50,350 nt of DNA, from assembly GCA_937923265.1 (NCBI GenBank), contig CALAJY010000041.1, positions 1 through 50,350 on the forward strand. The letters run 5' to 3'. The notes beneath the pieces are model-generated. The model made no database searches and was not told the DNA's origin. It saw only the letters and a program-made list of their open reading frames with translations. Below, in pieces: positions 8,106 through 16,018 of this stretch. A program made the position numbers and the translations under genes. This DNA is from an uncultured Tissierellia bacterium (GTDB lineage Bacteria > Bacillota > Clostridia > Tissierellales > Peptoniphilaceae). Within the stretch, counting starts at the first letter, position 1; the number at the start of each line of letters is the position of its first letter.

Positions 8106-9086
8106 TTACTTTAGCTTCTCAAAGGCAGCTTGCACTGCTTGAAAGGCTTCCTTCATGGCATCGGTGGTGAAGGTTGCACCACTGATATCCACGGGTGCTG
8201 CGGACAAAGGTTGATTTTCCAAGCCCTTCGCATAAGACTCTTCCACTACCTTTGCGCCGTAACCTTCCGTCTCTTTCGAGGCCAGGGTCTTATAGCCCTT
8301 GATCGATCCATCCTTGCCTACGCCGACTAAGAATTCAATGGGACCGTGGAAGCCTTGTGGACTGGTCACATGGAAGACAAAGCCTTCCCCCGTCTCATAG
8401 ATGCCACGAACCGTTTCATTCAACAGGTCCGATTTCTCCATGGCCTTCATCGAGCTTGCTCCCGGATAAACCGCTTTCAGCTGGTCCTCCGTGACTTCGG
8501 AGGTCTTCGCTGTGGTATCGGCCTTGTTGCCGGTGAGCTCTCCCAACTTCTCGACCACCATGTTCACGGCTTTTTTTACCGCCGTCGTGGTCAGGGTTGC
8601 TCCCGTCATGGCCGGAATCTTATCCGGACCGCCCCCGTTGCCTTCTGCCTCAACGGGTTTATCCAACTTCACGCCCTGCATTCCCTGTGCATACTCGGGT
8701 TCTGCAACACGTGCACCAAAGCCTACCGTCTCCGTTTGAGAAAGCACTTTGAAGCCGGTAACCGTGCCGTCGTTCTTCGCGCCGATTACAAAGTTAACCG
8801 GTCCGTCATAGCCGGAAGGAGAGCTGACGGAGAAGATATAGCCCGCTTGTTCTCCATTGACGGAGGCGACATTAATCGCGGTGATATTGTCGGAGAGCTT
8901 GGAGCTGTCCTCCAAGGGCTTGATTTCCTGTGCCTCCGGATAGACCTCCTTCAACGCATCCTGCTCTTCCTTCTTTGCCCGCTCTTCAATGACCGGGGCG
9001 GTTTTCTGATTGGTAAAGGCCAAAACCAGCGTTGCCACGGCACAGATAACGAACAGCTTTACTGCGAGTAAGACTGATTTTTTCAT
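8106..9086 (-). CDS. rnfG: Rnf complex subunit RnfG with two tandem FMN-binding domains
   Basis: RnfG normally carries one covalently bound FMN outside the membrane and is about 200 residues long. This one has 326: one membrane helix (residues 8-24), a first FMN_bind domain at about 48-182 and a second at about 207-325. Both repeats share the order VYPxA, Y/F-x-F-x-V-x-S/T-P-x-G-x-x-G-P, a GYGA/FGA turn, and an end motif: TGATLTT at 161-167 and D-I-SGATFTT at 300-308. The second matches the ApbE flavinylation sequence best; the first lacks the Asp before it. A linker at 183-206 is Thr/Glu-rich. It overlaps rnfD by 4 bases. Two flavins would be expected if both sites are used. Confidence 0.93.
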   Translation of the reverse strand: MKKSVLLAVKLFVICAVATLVLAFTNQKTAPVIEERAKKEEQDALKEVYPEAQEIKPLEDSSKLSDNITAINVASVNGEQAGYIFSVSSPSGYDGPVNFVIGAKNDGTVTGFKVLSQTETVGFGARVAEPEYAQGMQGVKLDKPVEAEGNGGGPDKIPAMTGATLTTTAVKKAVNMVVEKLGELTGNKADTTAKTSEVTEDQLKAVYPGASSMKAMEKSDLLNETVRGIYETGEGFVFHVTSPQGFHGPIEFLVGVGKDGSIKGYKTLASKETEGYGAKVVEESYAKGLENQPLSAAPVDISGATFTTDAMKEAFQAVQAAFEKLK

Positions 9087-10045
9087 TTCTGTACACCTCC
9101 AAACGGCTTCATCGTAACGTACTTGTCAATTAAAGGTGTGCAGACGTTCATCAAGAGGATGGCGTAAGAAACACCTTCCGGATAGCCACCAAAGGACCGA
9201 ATCAGGGCGGTTAAAAATCCTGCTCCACAGGCAAAGATCAACTGCCCTTTCGGGGTCATCGGTGTGGTTGCATAATCGGTTGCCATGAAAAAGGCTCCCA
9301 AGATGAGACCACCCGCTAAGACCTGCTGGGGGAGTTCCGCAAGACCGACTTTCTTTGTAATAAGGCCAAACAAGAACATAAAGACCACAAAGGAAGCGAT
9401 GTAAGTAAAGGGAATCCGAACATGGATGACCCCTCTCACGATTAAGTAGATTGCGCCAAGGAGCAAAGCAATCGTGCAAACCTCACCCAGCATTCCCGGC
9501 ATCTTTCCCAGGAACATGTCCAATAGTGAGGGATACGCTCCTCCGGAGAGGGGGGTCGGTCCGGATACCGCATCGGGCTGAAAGGGAACCACGGTGTGGG
9601 ACATGTTGCTTCCCCAGGAGGTCAAAAGAAAGGCACGACCTGCCAAGGCCGGGTTCATAAAGTTCTGTCCGAGACCACCGAAAAACTGCTTGACGATGAC
9701 GATGGCAAAAACGGCGCCCACCGCAACCTGCCATAAGGGCATCGACGAGGGTACATTAAAAGCAAGCAGAATGCCCGTTACGACCGCAGAGAGGTCCGTG
9801 ACGGTGATTCGCTTCTTCATAACCTTTTGACTGGCTGCCTCTGCAAGCACGCAGCAAATAACAGATACAAGAATGACAAATAAAGCTTTTATTCCAAAGA
9901 TGACGACTGCGGCAACAATCGCAGGAACCAGAGCAATAATCACATCCAGCATGATCCGCTGGGTAGAATCCGTTGTGCGCACATGCGGAGAGGATGAAAC
10001 ATTCAAAAGACGCTGTTCAGCGATTTCTTGATTTTTAGCTTCCAT
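9083..10045 (-). CDS. rnfD: Rnf complex membrane subunit RnfD
   Basis: 320 residues with about nine to ten membrane helices. Shows the family segment FFGGLGQNFMNPALAGRAFL and, at about 160, DAVSGPTPLSGG where a Thr-linked FMN attachment sequence is expected; the Thr-Pro-Leu is kept but a Pro stands where Ala is usual. Late motif ATDYATTPMTPKG is typical. Ten bases after rnfC, AGGAGGAAAG binding site. The N-terminal ~25 residues are a polar extension. Confidence 0.95.
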   Translation of the reverse strand: MEAKNQEIAEQRLLNVSSSPHVRTTDSTQRIMLDVIIALVPAIVAAVVIFGIKALFVILVSVICCVLAEAASQKVMKKRITVTDLSAVVTGILLAFNVPSSMPLWQVAVGAVFAIVIVKQFFGGLGQNFMNPALAGRAFLLTSWGSNMSHTVVPFQPDAVSGPTPLSGGAYPSLLDMFLGKMPGMLGEVCTIALLLGAIYLIVRGVIHVRIPFTYIASFVVFMFLFGLITKKVGLAELPQQVLAGGLILGAFFMATDYATTPMTPKGQLIFACGAGFLTALIRSFGGYPEGVSYAILLMNVCTPLIDKYVTMKPFGGVQK

Positions 10046-10054
10046 TCTTTCCTC

Positions 10055-11392
10055 CTAGTTTTTCTTAGCTGCCGCTCTTTTGCGAGCCATGATTGTCCGC
10101 TTGCCAAAGCGAATCCATTCGGTTAAGGGGCGCTTTGCCGGGCAAACATAGGAACAGCATCCACATTCAATGCACTGATCCACATGAAATTTTTCTGCGA
10201 TCTCCCAGTTCTCTTTGCGAGAGGCAGTCGCTAAGTATAAGGACTCCAAATGCACTGGACAAGCCTCCACGCATCGACCGCAGCGAATGCAGGGATCGAC
10301 CCGCTGAGGCATGGCTTCCTCTTCGGTTAAAACCAGGATTCCGTTGTTCCGCTTATCCGTGGTTGCGAGATCCGAGTACTGGCTCACCCCCATCATCGGT
10401 CCTCCGAAGATGATCTTGCCCGGGTTGGAGGCATAACCTCCGGTAAATTCAACGACATCCTTGATGCGGGTTCCAAAGCGAACCAAAACATTCTGTGGAT
10501 GATTCACCGCATGACCCGTGACCGTAACCAGCCGCTCATACAATGGTTTTCCATAATATACGGCATCCACAACGGCACAAGCCGTGCCCACATTGGAAAC
10601 GACACATCCCACATCCGCAGGCAAGCCTCCCGCAGGAACCTCTCGTCCCGTGACTGCGTTGATGACCCGCTTCTCATCTCCCTGGGGATACTTGGTTTTC
10701 ATCACCGCCACCGCGATATCGGGATCATTTTCCACGGCCTTATCCACCGCTTCAATCGCCTGGGGCTTATTGTCCTCAATGGCGATAAATCCCTTTTTCG
10801 CTCCGGTTGCCTTCATCTCTAAGCGAAGACCCTGAACAATTTTCTCCGGGTTTGTGCGCATGGTGGTGTCATCGCAGGTAAGGTAAGGCTCACATTCTGC
10901 GCCATTGATGATGATGGTATCCACCGGGCTCTTTTCCGGAGGGGTTAACTTCACATGCGTCGGGAAACCTGCACCGCCCATTCCGACAATGCCCGCCTCT
11001 TGGATGTATTTCACGATCTCCTGGGCACTCAAATCCTCCCCGCTTCGGTCGACTTGCTCATAACCGAGCGTATCCTGACCATCGTTTTTGATGATCACCG
11101 AAGGAATCTTGCGTCCATTGGACATAAGTACGTCCTCAATCGCTTCCACCTCCCCGGAGACGCTGGAATGAATGGGAGCGGAGACATATCCCCCGGCTTC
11201 TGCGATTACCTGTCCCATGTTGACATGGTCCCCCTTTTTCACTAATAGTTTGCCAGGGGCACCAATGTGTTGGGACAAGGCAATGGAGACCTTTTCCGGA
11301 GCCGGCATCGTCACGATGCCGGAGCCGCAAGATAGCTCCTTGTGCTCCTTGACATGTGTTCCTCCTTGGAACGTCAAGTTCTCGAGTTTCAT
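10055..11392 (-). CDS. rnfC: Rnf complex NADH-binding subunit RnfC
   Basis: Electron exit subunit that reduces NAD+. 445 residues: N-terminal RnfC barrel, a NuoF-like flavin/NADH fold with GMGGAGFPTHVK at about 137, an SLBB region, and two 4Fe-4S motifs near the end (CIRCGRCVEACP and CIECGCCSYVCP). First gene of the operon; binding site AGAGGAG, start ATG. The leader upstream carries a hairpin followed by a U-run (see 11425-11468). Confidence 0.97.
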   Translation of the reverse strand: MKLENLTFQGGTHVKEHKELSCGSGIVTMPAPEKVSIALSQHIGAPGKLLVKKGDHVNMGQVIAEAGGYVSAPIHSSVSGEVEAIEDVLMSNGRKIPSVIIKNDGQDTLGYEQVDRSGEDLSAQEIVKYIQEAGIVGMGGAGFPTHVKLTPPEKSPVDTIIINGAECEPYLTCDDTTMRTNPEKIVQGLRLEMKATGAKKGFIAIEDNKPQAIEAVDKAVENDPDIAVAVMKTKYPQGDEKRVINAVTGREVPAGGLPADVGCVVSNVGTACAVVDAVYYGKPLYERLVTVTGHAVNHPQNVLVRFGTRIKDVVEFTGGYASNPGKIIFGGPMMGVSQYSDLATTDKRNNGILVLTEEEAMPQRVDPCIRCGRCVEACPVHLESLYLATASRKENWEIAEKFHVDQCIECGCCSYVCPAKRPLTEWIRFGKRTIMARKRAAAKKN

Positions 11393-11424
11393 TTGCCTAT
11401 TCTCCTCTCTAAAAAATACAAAAT

Positions 11425-11468
11425 AAAAAAGCCGAATATTTCTCTGTCAACCTCATAACAGAATTCGG
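11425..11468 (-). promoter_or_regulatory. Leader hairpin upstream of rnfC, attenuator-like
   Basis: On the minus strand a stem forms between CCGAAT-TCTGT (11468-11458) and ACAGA-(GAAAT)-ATTCGG (11447-11432), with a five-base bulge, and is followed by CTTTTTTATTTTG. This is the shape of an intrinsic terminator inside the rnf leader. Within it lies a TTGACA (11450-11445) that could instead be a -35 box (TTGACA, 17, TTTATT). Either reading is possible; no known riboswitch was recognised. Confidence 0.4.
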
Positions 11469-11491
11469 GATTTTATCAATCTTGCCATAAA

Positions 11492-11520
11492 ATTGTATCA
11501 CAATCATCAATTATTGAAAG
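11492..11520 (-). promoter_or_regulatory. Possible rnf operon promoter
   Basis: The -10 element TACAAT (11497-11492) stands in the context TGTGATACAAT, with only a weak -35 (CTTTCA) 17 bases upstream. It would give a leader of about 100 bases that includes the hairpin at 11432-11468. Confidence 0.35.
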
Positions 11521-11561
11521 TTTTAGGGGGTAAGCAATAATTTTTAGGGGGTAAGCAATAA
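11521..11561. repeat. Two-copy tandem repeat, 21-base period
   Basis: The 20-base unit starting TTTTAGGGGGTAAG and ending CAATAA occurs at 11521-11540 and again, identical, at 11542-11561, one T between. It lies between the rnf leader and the tRNA-Leu terminator. No other copy seen nearby. Confidence 0.9.
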
Positions 11562-11576
11562 TAAAGAAAAAAGAAC

Positions 11577-11605
11577 AAAAAAAATCGGCGACTTTTCGTC
11601 GCCGA
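11577..11605 (-). terminator. Terminator of tRNA-Leu(GAG)
   Basis: Minus-strand stem TCGGCGAC / GTCGCCGA (11605-11598 with 11592-11585), loop GAAAA, followed by eight T residues. It begins eight bases after the tRNA 3' end. Confidence 0.9.
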
Positions 11606-11612
11606 CGGTCCA

Positions 11613-11698
11613 TGCAGAAGATGGGATTCGAACCCACACAAGCTTTTGCGCTCACCACCCCCTCAAAGTGGCGTGTCTGCCTATTCCACCACTTCTGC
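11613..11698 (-). tRNA. tRNA-Leu, anticodon GAG
   Basis: 86-base class II tRNA. Acceptor arms GCAGAAG / CTTCTGC, A73; T-arm GTGTGGGTTCGAATCCCAT; long variable arm; anticodon stem CCACT / GGTGG with loop TTGAGGG, giving anticodon GAG (reads CUC/CUU). The 3' CCA is not encoded. It has its own promoter and terminator and is transcribed alone. Confidence 0.95.
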
Positions 11699-11716
11699 AA
11701 AATTGTTGACCCGTTT

Positions 11717-11744
11717 ATTATATCGCAAAGAGAAAAAAGGTCAA
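11717..11744 (-). promoter_or_regulatory. Promoter of tRNA-Leu(GAG)
   Basis: TTGACC (11744-11739), 16-base spacer, TATAAT (11722-11717), about 19 bases before the tRNA 5' end. The -35 box lies within the 3' arm of the hairpin that ends the transglycosylase gene. Confidence 0.75.
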
Positions 11745-11762
11745 GCGACTCGCCGACCTTTT
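11733..11762 (-). terminator. Terminator after the lytic transglycosylase gene
   Basis: Minus-strand stem AAAAGGTC / GACCTTTT (11762-11755 with 11742-11735), an inner GCGA/TCGC pairing, then a T-run. It starts 15 bases after the stop codon and overlaps the tRNA-Leu promoter. Confidence 0.75.
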
Positions 11763-11777
11763 CTCAACTTTTCTTTT

Positions 11778-12440
11778 TTAGTTACGAACGCTGTTGACAA
11801 ACCAACGAAGGGTGTTCAAAAAGTTATGCCAGGCCAAGGACAACAGCCCCCGACTCCGACTTTGCTCGGGAATTCCGTCCTGATAGAAAATCCGGTAAAT
11901 CTCGTAATTCTTATTGACCTTGCCAAGATATTCCCGTGTTTCGCTCACGGGAATGTTGGAGAGGCTCTCCCGCTCCCAGGTGATCGTTCCCTCTTTCAGC
12001 CAGGAGTCCACCTGATTGAGGCCGCCATTGTAAGCCGCCGTCGCCAGATCCCGATTTTGAAAGTGCTGAATCAGGTAGGAAAGATAGTAGCATCCCAGGT
12101 CCAGATTTTTCTCGGGATCCGTAAGGTCTTCCTCACTCAACGAGATCTTCTTCTGTTCCGCCAACCAATCCGCCGTTTTCGGCATGATTTGCATCAAACC
12201 CTTGGCCCCGACCTTGCTCTTTGCTTCGGGCTGAAAATCGCTCTCCGCCTTCACAATCGCCAACGCATAGTATGGATCGATTCCATGATCCTGGGCGGCC
12301 TTCTGAATTTCCGTCCCATATTTCACCGGATAATTTGCACTTCCCAAACAGACGAGGCCGAAGGCCATGAGCACAAATACCAAGAGCAAAATAAAAATAA
12401 GCAGAAGAATATTTCGAAGGATCCTACCAATTGTCTTCAT
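11778..12440 (-). CDS. Lytic transglycosylase (Slt domain), membrane anchored
   Basis: Cleaves peptidoglycan glycan strands to anhydromuropeptides. 220 residues: N-terminal membrane helix (about 11-36), then the goose-lysozyme-like SLT domain with catalytic Glu in YALAIVKAESDF, the GAKGLMQIMPKTA motif and the late AAYNGG motif. I start it at the ATG with AGGAGG six bases upstream; an ATG three bases earlier is possible. A much longer frame to 12740 exists only because coaE is open in that frame. Overlaps coaE by 17 bases; last gene of polA-coaE-slt. Confidence 0.9.
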   Translation of the reverse strand: MKTIGRILRNILLLIFILLLVFVLMAFGLVCLGSANYPVKYGTEIQKAAQDHGIDPYYALAIVKAESDFQPEAKSKVGAKGLMQIMPKTADWLAEQKKISLSEEDLTDPEKNLDLGCYYLSYLIQHFQNRDLATAAYNGGLNQVDSWLKEGTITWERESLSNIPVSETREYLGKVNKNYEIYRIFYQDGIPEQSRSRGLLSLAWHNFLNTLRWFVNSVRN

Positions 12441-13068
12441 CATTTTCCTCCTCATTCTGAGCTCCCCCGGTGGTCTCCAGGGCCCGATCCAACTGCCGAT
12501 ACAGCTCCTCGCCATCGTTGTCGAATACATTATCTGCCAGTTTCCTCTTTTTTTCAACCGGATACTGGCTTTGAATGCGGAGCTTTGCCTGTTCATGATC
12601 CAAGGAGTCCCTCCGCTCCAACCGCTCCGTCTGGTGTTTGAGGGTGGAAGCGATGAGCCAGATCCGATCAAGATGAAGAAGGTTCCGTTGCTCCCCGAGC
12701 TCAAAAAGCAGGGGAATGTCGAAAAAGATGGGACCGGCACCGGCTTTTTCCAATTCGTCTGCCTGCCGCACCATTTCCTTCAGGACCGCGGGATGGGTCA
12801 GGCGATTCAATCGGTCTCGTTCCTGCGCGTCCTGAAAGATGCGATGGCTCAGGGCGTGACGATCGATGACTCCCCGGCGAATGATTTTCGGACCATACTG
12901 CTTCACCAACGCTTGATAGAGGGGTTTTCCCGGCTCAATGAGCCGGTGGTAAATCCGGTCGGCATCCAAAACACAATAGCCCTTTCCCCGCAGATAGGCG
13001 GTGACCGTGGATTTTCCCGTTGCAATTCCTCCCGTGATTCCGATCCTCAACGCTCTATTTTGCATCAT
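12424..13068 (-). CDS. coaE: Dephospho-CoA kinase
   Basis: Final step of coenzyme A synthesis: ATP plus dephospho-CoA gives CoA. 214 residues with the P-loop GITGGIATGKST at 9-20 and the CoaE pattern VLDADRIYHRL at about 34. The C-terminal ~15 residues are acidic. Overlaps polA by 14 bases, an arrangement common in Bacillota (polA-mutM-coaE; no mutM here). Confidence 0.95.
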   Translation of the reverse strand: MMQNRALRIGITGGIATGKSTVTAYLRGKGYCVLDADRIYHRLIEPGKPLYQALVKQYGPKIIRRGVIDRHALSHRIFQDAQERDRLNRLTHPAVLKEMVRQADELEKAGAGPIFFDIPLLFELGEQRNLLHLDRIWLIASTLKHQTERLERRDSLDHEQAKLRIQSQYPVEKKRKLADNVFDNDGEELYRQLDRALETTGGAQNEEENDEDNW

Positions 13069-15730
13069 ACCAAGTCTTTCCTTGGTTCATGTCCGCCTTT
13101 AAATCCACGGGGAATTCTCCGATTCCCTCCATCGCCTCCACGAGAAGCCGGCCCACCTTCTCCGCCTCTTCTTTCGGTGCCTCGACAATGAGTTCGTCAT
13201 GGATCTGCAAAACCAGACGGGCCCGAAAGCCTTCTTCCCGGAGTCGCCGGTCCACCCGAATCATGGCCAGCTTAATCACATCCGCTGCCGTCCCCTGAAT
13301 CGGCGTGTTCAATGCGATCCGTTCTCCAAAGGATCGGATATTGAAATTTTTCGACTTAAGTTCCGGGATGTTTCTCCGTCTGCCATAGAAGGTATCCACA
13401 TAGCCCTTTTCCTTGGCATCCCGAACCAATTGATCCATGAATTCCCGAATTTTCGGATAGGTGTCCTTGTAACGGGTGATGTATTCCTTCGCTTCCTGGC
13501 GAGAAATGTTTAGATCCCGAGATAAACCATAGTCACTGATTCCATAGATGATCCCGAAGTTGACCGCTTTTGCTCGCGACCGCTCCTCCGCGGTCACCTC
13601 TTCCGGCGCGATGTGGTTCACCTCCGCCGCCGTCTTCCGATGGATGTCCATCCCCTCCCGGAAGGCCTTTATCATAACGGGGTCCCCGCTCAGTGAGGCC
13701 AGAATTCGCAGTTCGATCTGCGAATAATCCGCATCTACAAGAAGTCTGCCCTCATCCGAGGTGAAAACCGAGCGCAGCTTCCGCCCCTCTTCCGTGCGCA
13801 CGGGGATATTCTGCAGGTTCGGCTCCGTGGAAGAGATTCGCCCTGTCGCTGCCACATTTTGACAGAAAATGGACCGAATCCTTCCGTCTTCCTGGATATA
13901 GGGAATAAAGCCGTCGATATAGGTGCTTTTTAGCTTTTGAAGTTTGCGATAATTCAGTATGGCTTCCACCACGGGATGGGCATCTCTCAGCTTCTCAAGA
14001 ACCTCCGCGCTCGTGGAATACCCCGTTTTGGTCTTTTTCCCGTGCGGCAGCTTCAACTCCTCAAACAGAAGTTCTCCCAGCTGTTTCGGGGAATTGATGT
14101 TCATCTTGCCATCCGCATACTTGTAAACTTCTTCTTCATAGTCTTCCAGTTCCCGACTGAATTCCTTGTCAAGCTCCCGGAGTCGGTCTCGATCCACCAT
14201 CACCCCTTGGCTTTCCATCCGTGCGAGCACCAGGGCCAGGGGATTCTCTATCTTCCGGTAGAGATCCTCCATTCCCATCTCGTGGATCCGGTCCTCCAAG
14301 GGCTTTTGGGCCCCCGCAAGCACACTCAGGTAACCTCCCGCATATTGCAGCAGATCCTCCTCGTCCAGATCTTGAAACTCCCGCCGCTTTTTCCCCTTTC
14401 CCAACAGCTCTTCCCGGTTCATGACCCGATAGGAGGTGTAGCTTTTGGCCAAGCCGTCCAAATCATACGAGGACCGGGACGGGTCGATTAAATACTCCAT
14501 CAGCATGAGGTCCTTGTAGGGATTCAAAAAAGAGAGCCCCAGTTTGTGAGCCAAAACCATGCTCTCTTTAATATCATAAGAAATCAGCTCGGGTCCCCCC
14601 TCCTGAAAAATGGGTTCCGCTGCGGAGGAAAAGAACTTCTCCTCCCCCCGCAAAGAGAAGACCACCGCCCGGTCGTCTCTCCCGCCTCGAGCGATAAAAT
14701 TAACCGGCTTCGAAAATTGATAATTTTTTCCGCTGCTAAAAAAGGCGCAATACAGCTGTTTTTCTTGACTCAATCTTTGACAACAAGCCTCCCATTCTCC
14801 TTTCGGCAGGAAGGCGGCTTGAAAATGATCCGCGGTCTTTTCCTCCTCTAAGGAAAAACGACCGGCCAACGACTGAAATTCCAGTCTCTCAAAACGATCC
14901 GCCAATTCCTCTCGGTCGGGCTGACCGAGCTGAAAGTCCTCCAGACTCTTTTCCATGGGAACTTGCCGATAGATGGTGCCGAGTTGCTTGCTCAGATAGG
15001 CTTGCTCCTTATACGCCTGTAAGTTCTCCTTCATCTTCTTTCCCGAGACTTCTTCCAGATGGTCATACACTCCGTCCAGGGATCGGTAGCTTCTGATGAG
15101 CTTGAGCGCCGTCTTCTCCCCGATCCCCGGGACGCCGGGAATATTATCCGAGCTGTCCCCCTGCAAGCCCTTCACATCGATGAGCTGCTTGGGACTTAGC
15201 CCGTATCGGTCCTGAATGACCTCGGGCGTAATTTCCTCCAATTCGCTGATCCCCTTTTTCGTAAAAAGAACCGTGCTATTCGCATCCACCAATTGAAAAT
15301 AATCCCGGTCTCCCGTCAAAAGATAAGAGTGCCAGCCTTCTTGGGAGGCTTTCAGGGATACGGTGCCCGCAATGTCATCGGCCTCATAGCCATCGATATC
15401 GAAATGCGCAATTCCCAACACATCCAGCAGGTCCTTGGTCATCCCAAACTGGGGGGCCAATTCGGGAGGAATCTCCTGGCGATTTCCCTTATACGCCTCA
15501 TAATCTTCCTTGCGAAAGGTCTTCGAGGATCGGTCAAAGGCCACAAGCACATAATCCGGCTCAATGGTATCTGCCGCTTTTAAATACATGTTTAAGAAGC
15601 CGTACACCCCGTTGGTGGCGATGCCATCCTTCGTGGTCAGATTTCGAATGGCATAAAAAGCGCGAAAGAGCAGACTCGATCCATCCACAATCAACAGTTT
15701 TGGTCTCTTGGAACCTTCCTTCTTGGCCAT
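13055..15730 (-). CDS. polA: DNA polymerase I
   Basis: Repair and Okazaki-fragment polymerase. 891 residues: 5'-3' exonuclease at 1-290 (LLIVDGSSLLFRAFYAI, GYEADDIAGT, GDSSDNIPGVPGIGEKTA), a middle 3'-5' exonuclease-like domain without recognisable catalytic Asp/Glu motifs, and the family A polymerase domain with DYSQIELRI (motif A), RSRAKAVNFGIIYG (motif B) and LQIHDELIVEA (motif C). So 5' nuclease and polymerase should be active while proofreading is probably lost, as in many Bacillota. Start: the ATG behind AAAGGATGAG; a longer frame to 15814 only translates the tRNA-Leu gene. It begins 32 bases after that tRNA's terminator, leaving little room for a promoter. Confidence 0.97.
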   Translation of the reverse strand: MAKKEGSKRPKLLIVDGSSLLFRAFYAIRNLTTKDGIATNGVYGFLNMYLKAADTIEPDYVLVAFDRSSKTFRKEDYEAYKGNRQEIPPELAPQFGMTKDLLDVLGIAHFDIDGYEADDIAGTVSLKASQEGWHSYLLTGDRDYFQLVDANSTVLFTKKGISELEEITPEVIQDRYGLSPKQLIDVKGLQGDSSDNIPGVPGIGEKTALKLIRSYRSLDGVYDHLEEVSGKKMKENLQAYKEQAYLSKQLGTIYRQVPMEKSLEDFQLGQPDREELADRFERLEFQSLAGRFSLEEEKTADHFQAAFLPKGEWEACCQRLSQEKQLYCAFFSSGKNYQFSKPVNFIARGGRDDRAVVFSLRGEEKFFSSAAEPIFQEGGPELISYDIKESMVLAHKLGLSFLNPYKDLMLMEYLIDPSRSSYDLDGLAKSYTSYRVMNREELLGKGKKRREFQDLDEEDLLQYAGGYLSVLAGAQKPLEDRIHEMGMEDLYRKIENPLALVLARMESQGVMVDRDRLRELDKEFSRELEDYEEEVYKYADGKMNINSPKQLGELLFEELKLPHGKKTKTGYSTSAEVLEKLRDAHPVVEAILNYRKLQKLKSTYIDGFIPYIQEDGRIRSIFCQNVAATGRISSTEPNLQNIPVRTEEGRKLRSVFTSDEGRLLVDADYSQIELRILASLSGDPVMIKAFREGMDIHRKTAAEVNHIAPEEVTAEERSRAKAVNFGIIYGISDYGLSRDLNISRQEAKEYITRYKDTYPKIREFMDQLVRDAKEKGYVDTFYGRRRNIPELKSKNFNIRSFGERIALNTPIQGTAADVIKLAMIRVDRRLREEGFRARLVLQIHDELIVEAPKEEAEKVGRLLVEAMEGIGEFPVDLKADMNQGKTWYDAK

Positions 15731-15762
15731 ACTCTCATCCTTTCTTCTCGTGCTCTCCCAAT

Positions 15763-15787
15763 AAAAAAAGCCACGCATACGCGTGGC
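15763..15787 (-). terminator. Terminator of tRNA-Leu(CAA)
   Basis: Stem GCCACGC / GCGTGGC with a four-base loop (15787-15770), followed by seven T residues on the minus strand. It lies between the tRNA and polA. Confidence 0.9.
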
Positions 15788-15789
15788 AG

Positions 15790-15873
15790 TGCTGGTGGTG
15801 GGACTTGAACCCACACGCGGTTGCCCACAACAGATTTTGAGTCTGTCTCGTCTGCCAATTCCGACACACCAGC
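15790..15873 (-). tRNA. tRNA-Leu, anticodon CAA
   Basis: 84-base class II tRNA. Acceptor arms GCTGGTG / CACCAGC with A73; T-arm GTGTGGGTTCAAGTCCCAC; long variable arm; anticodon stem ACAGA / TCTGT with loop CTCAAAA, giving anticodon CAA (reads UUG). CCA is not encoded. Confidence 0.95.
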
Positions 15874-15883
15874 TTACCGGAAG

Positions 15884-15912
15884 AGTTTAACAAAATTTTA
15901 ATCTGAATGCAA
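15884..15912 (-). promoter_or_regulatory. Promoter of tRNA-Leu(CAA)
   Basis: TTGCAT (15912-15907), 17-base spacer, TAAACT (15889-15884), ten bases before the tRNA 5' end. Confidence 0.6.
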
Positions 15913-16018
15913 ATCTTTCTTCGTATTCTAAGTATATCATTAAATTTTTAGGGAGCCAGTCTGCTTGCCCCTTGCGCGTTTCTTTCTTAGAATATACCCA
16001 GAGGAAAGCGAGGATACG

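Noticed and set aside
11521..11561. Possible CRISPR repeat
   Set aside because: Only two copies, no spacer, one base between them; a simple tandem duplication.
11646..12641. Plus-strand frame of 331 codons
   Set aside because: Runs antisense through the tRNA-Leu gene and the transglycosylase; no start signal.
13055..15730. Missing 3'-5' exonuclease motifs in DNA polymerase I as a novelty
   Set aside because: Loss of proofreading motifs in PolA is common in Bacillota.
15731..15814. N-terminal extension of DNA polymerase I
   Set aside because: The added residues translate the tRNA-Leu terminator and 3' end; the ATG at 15730 has a proper ribosome binding site.
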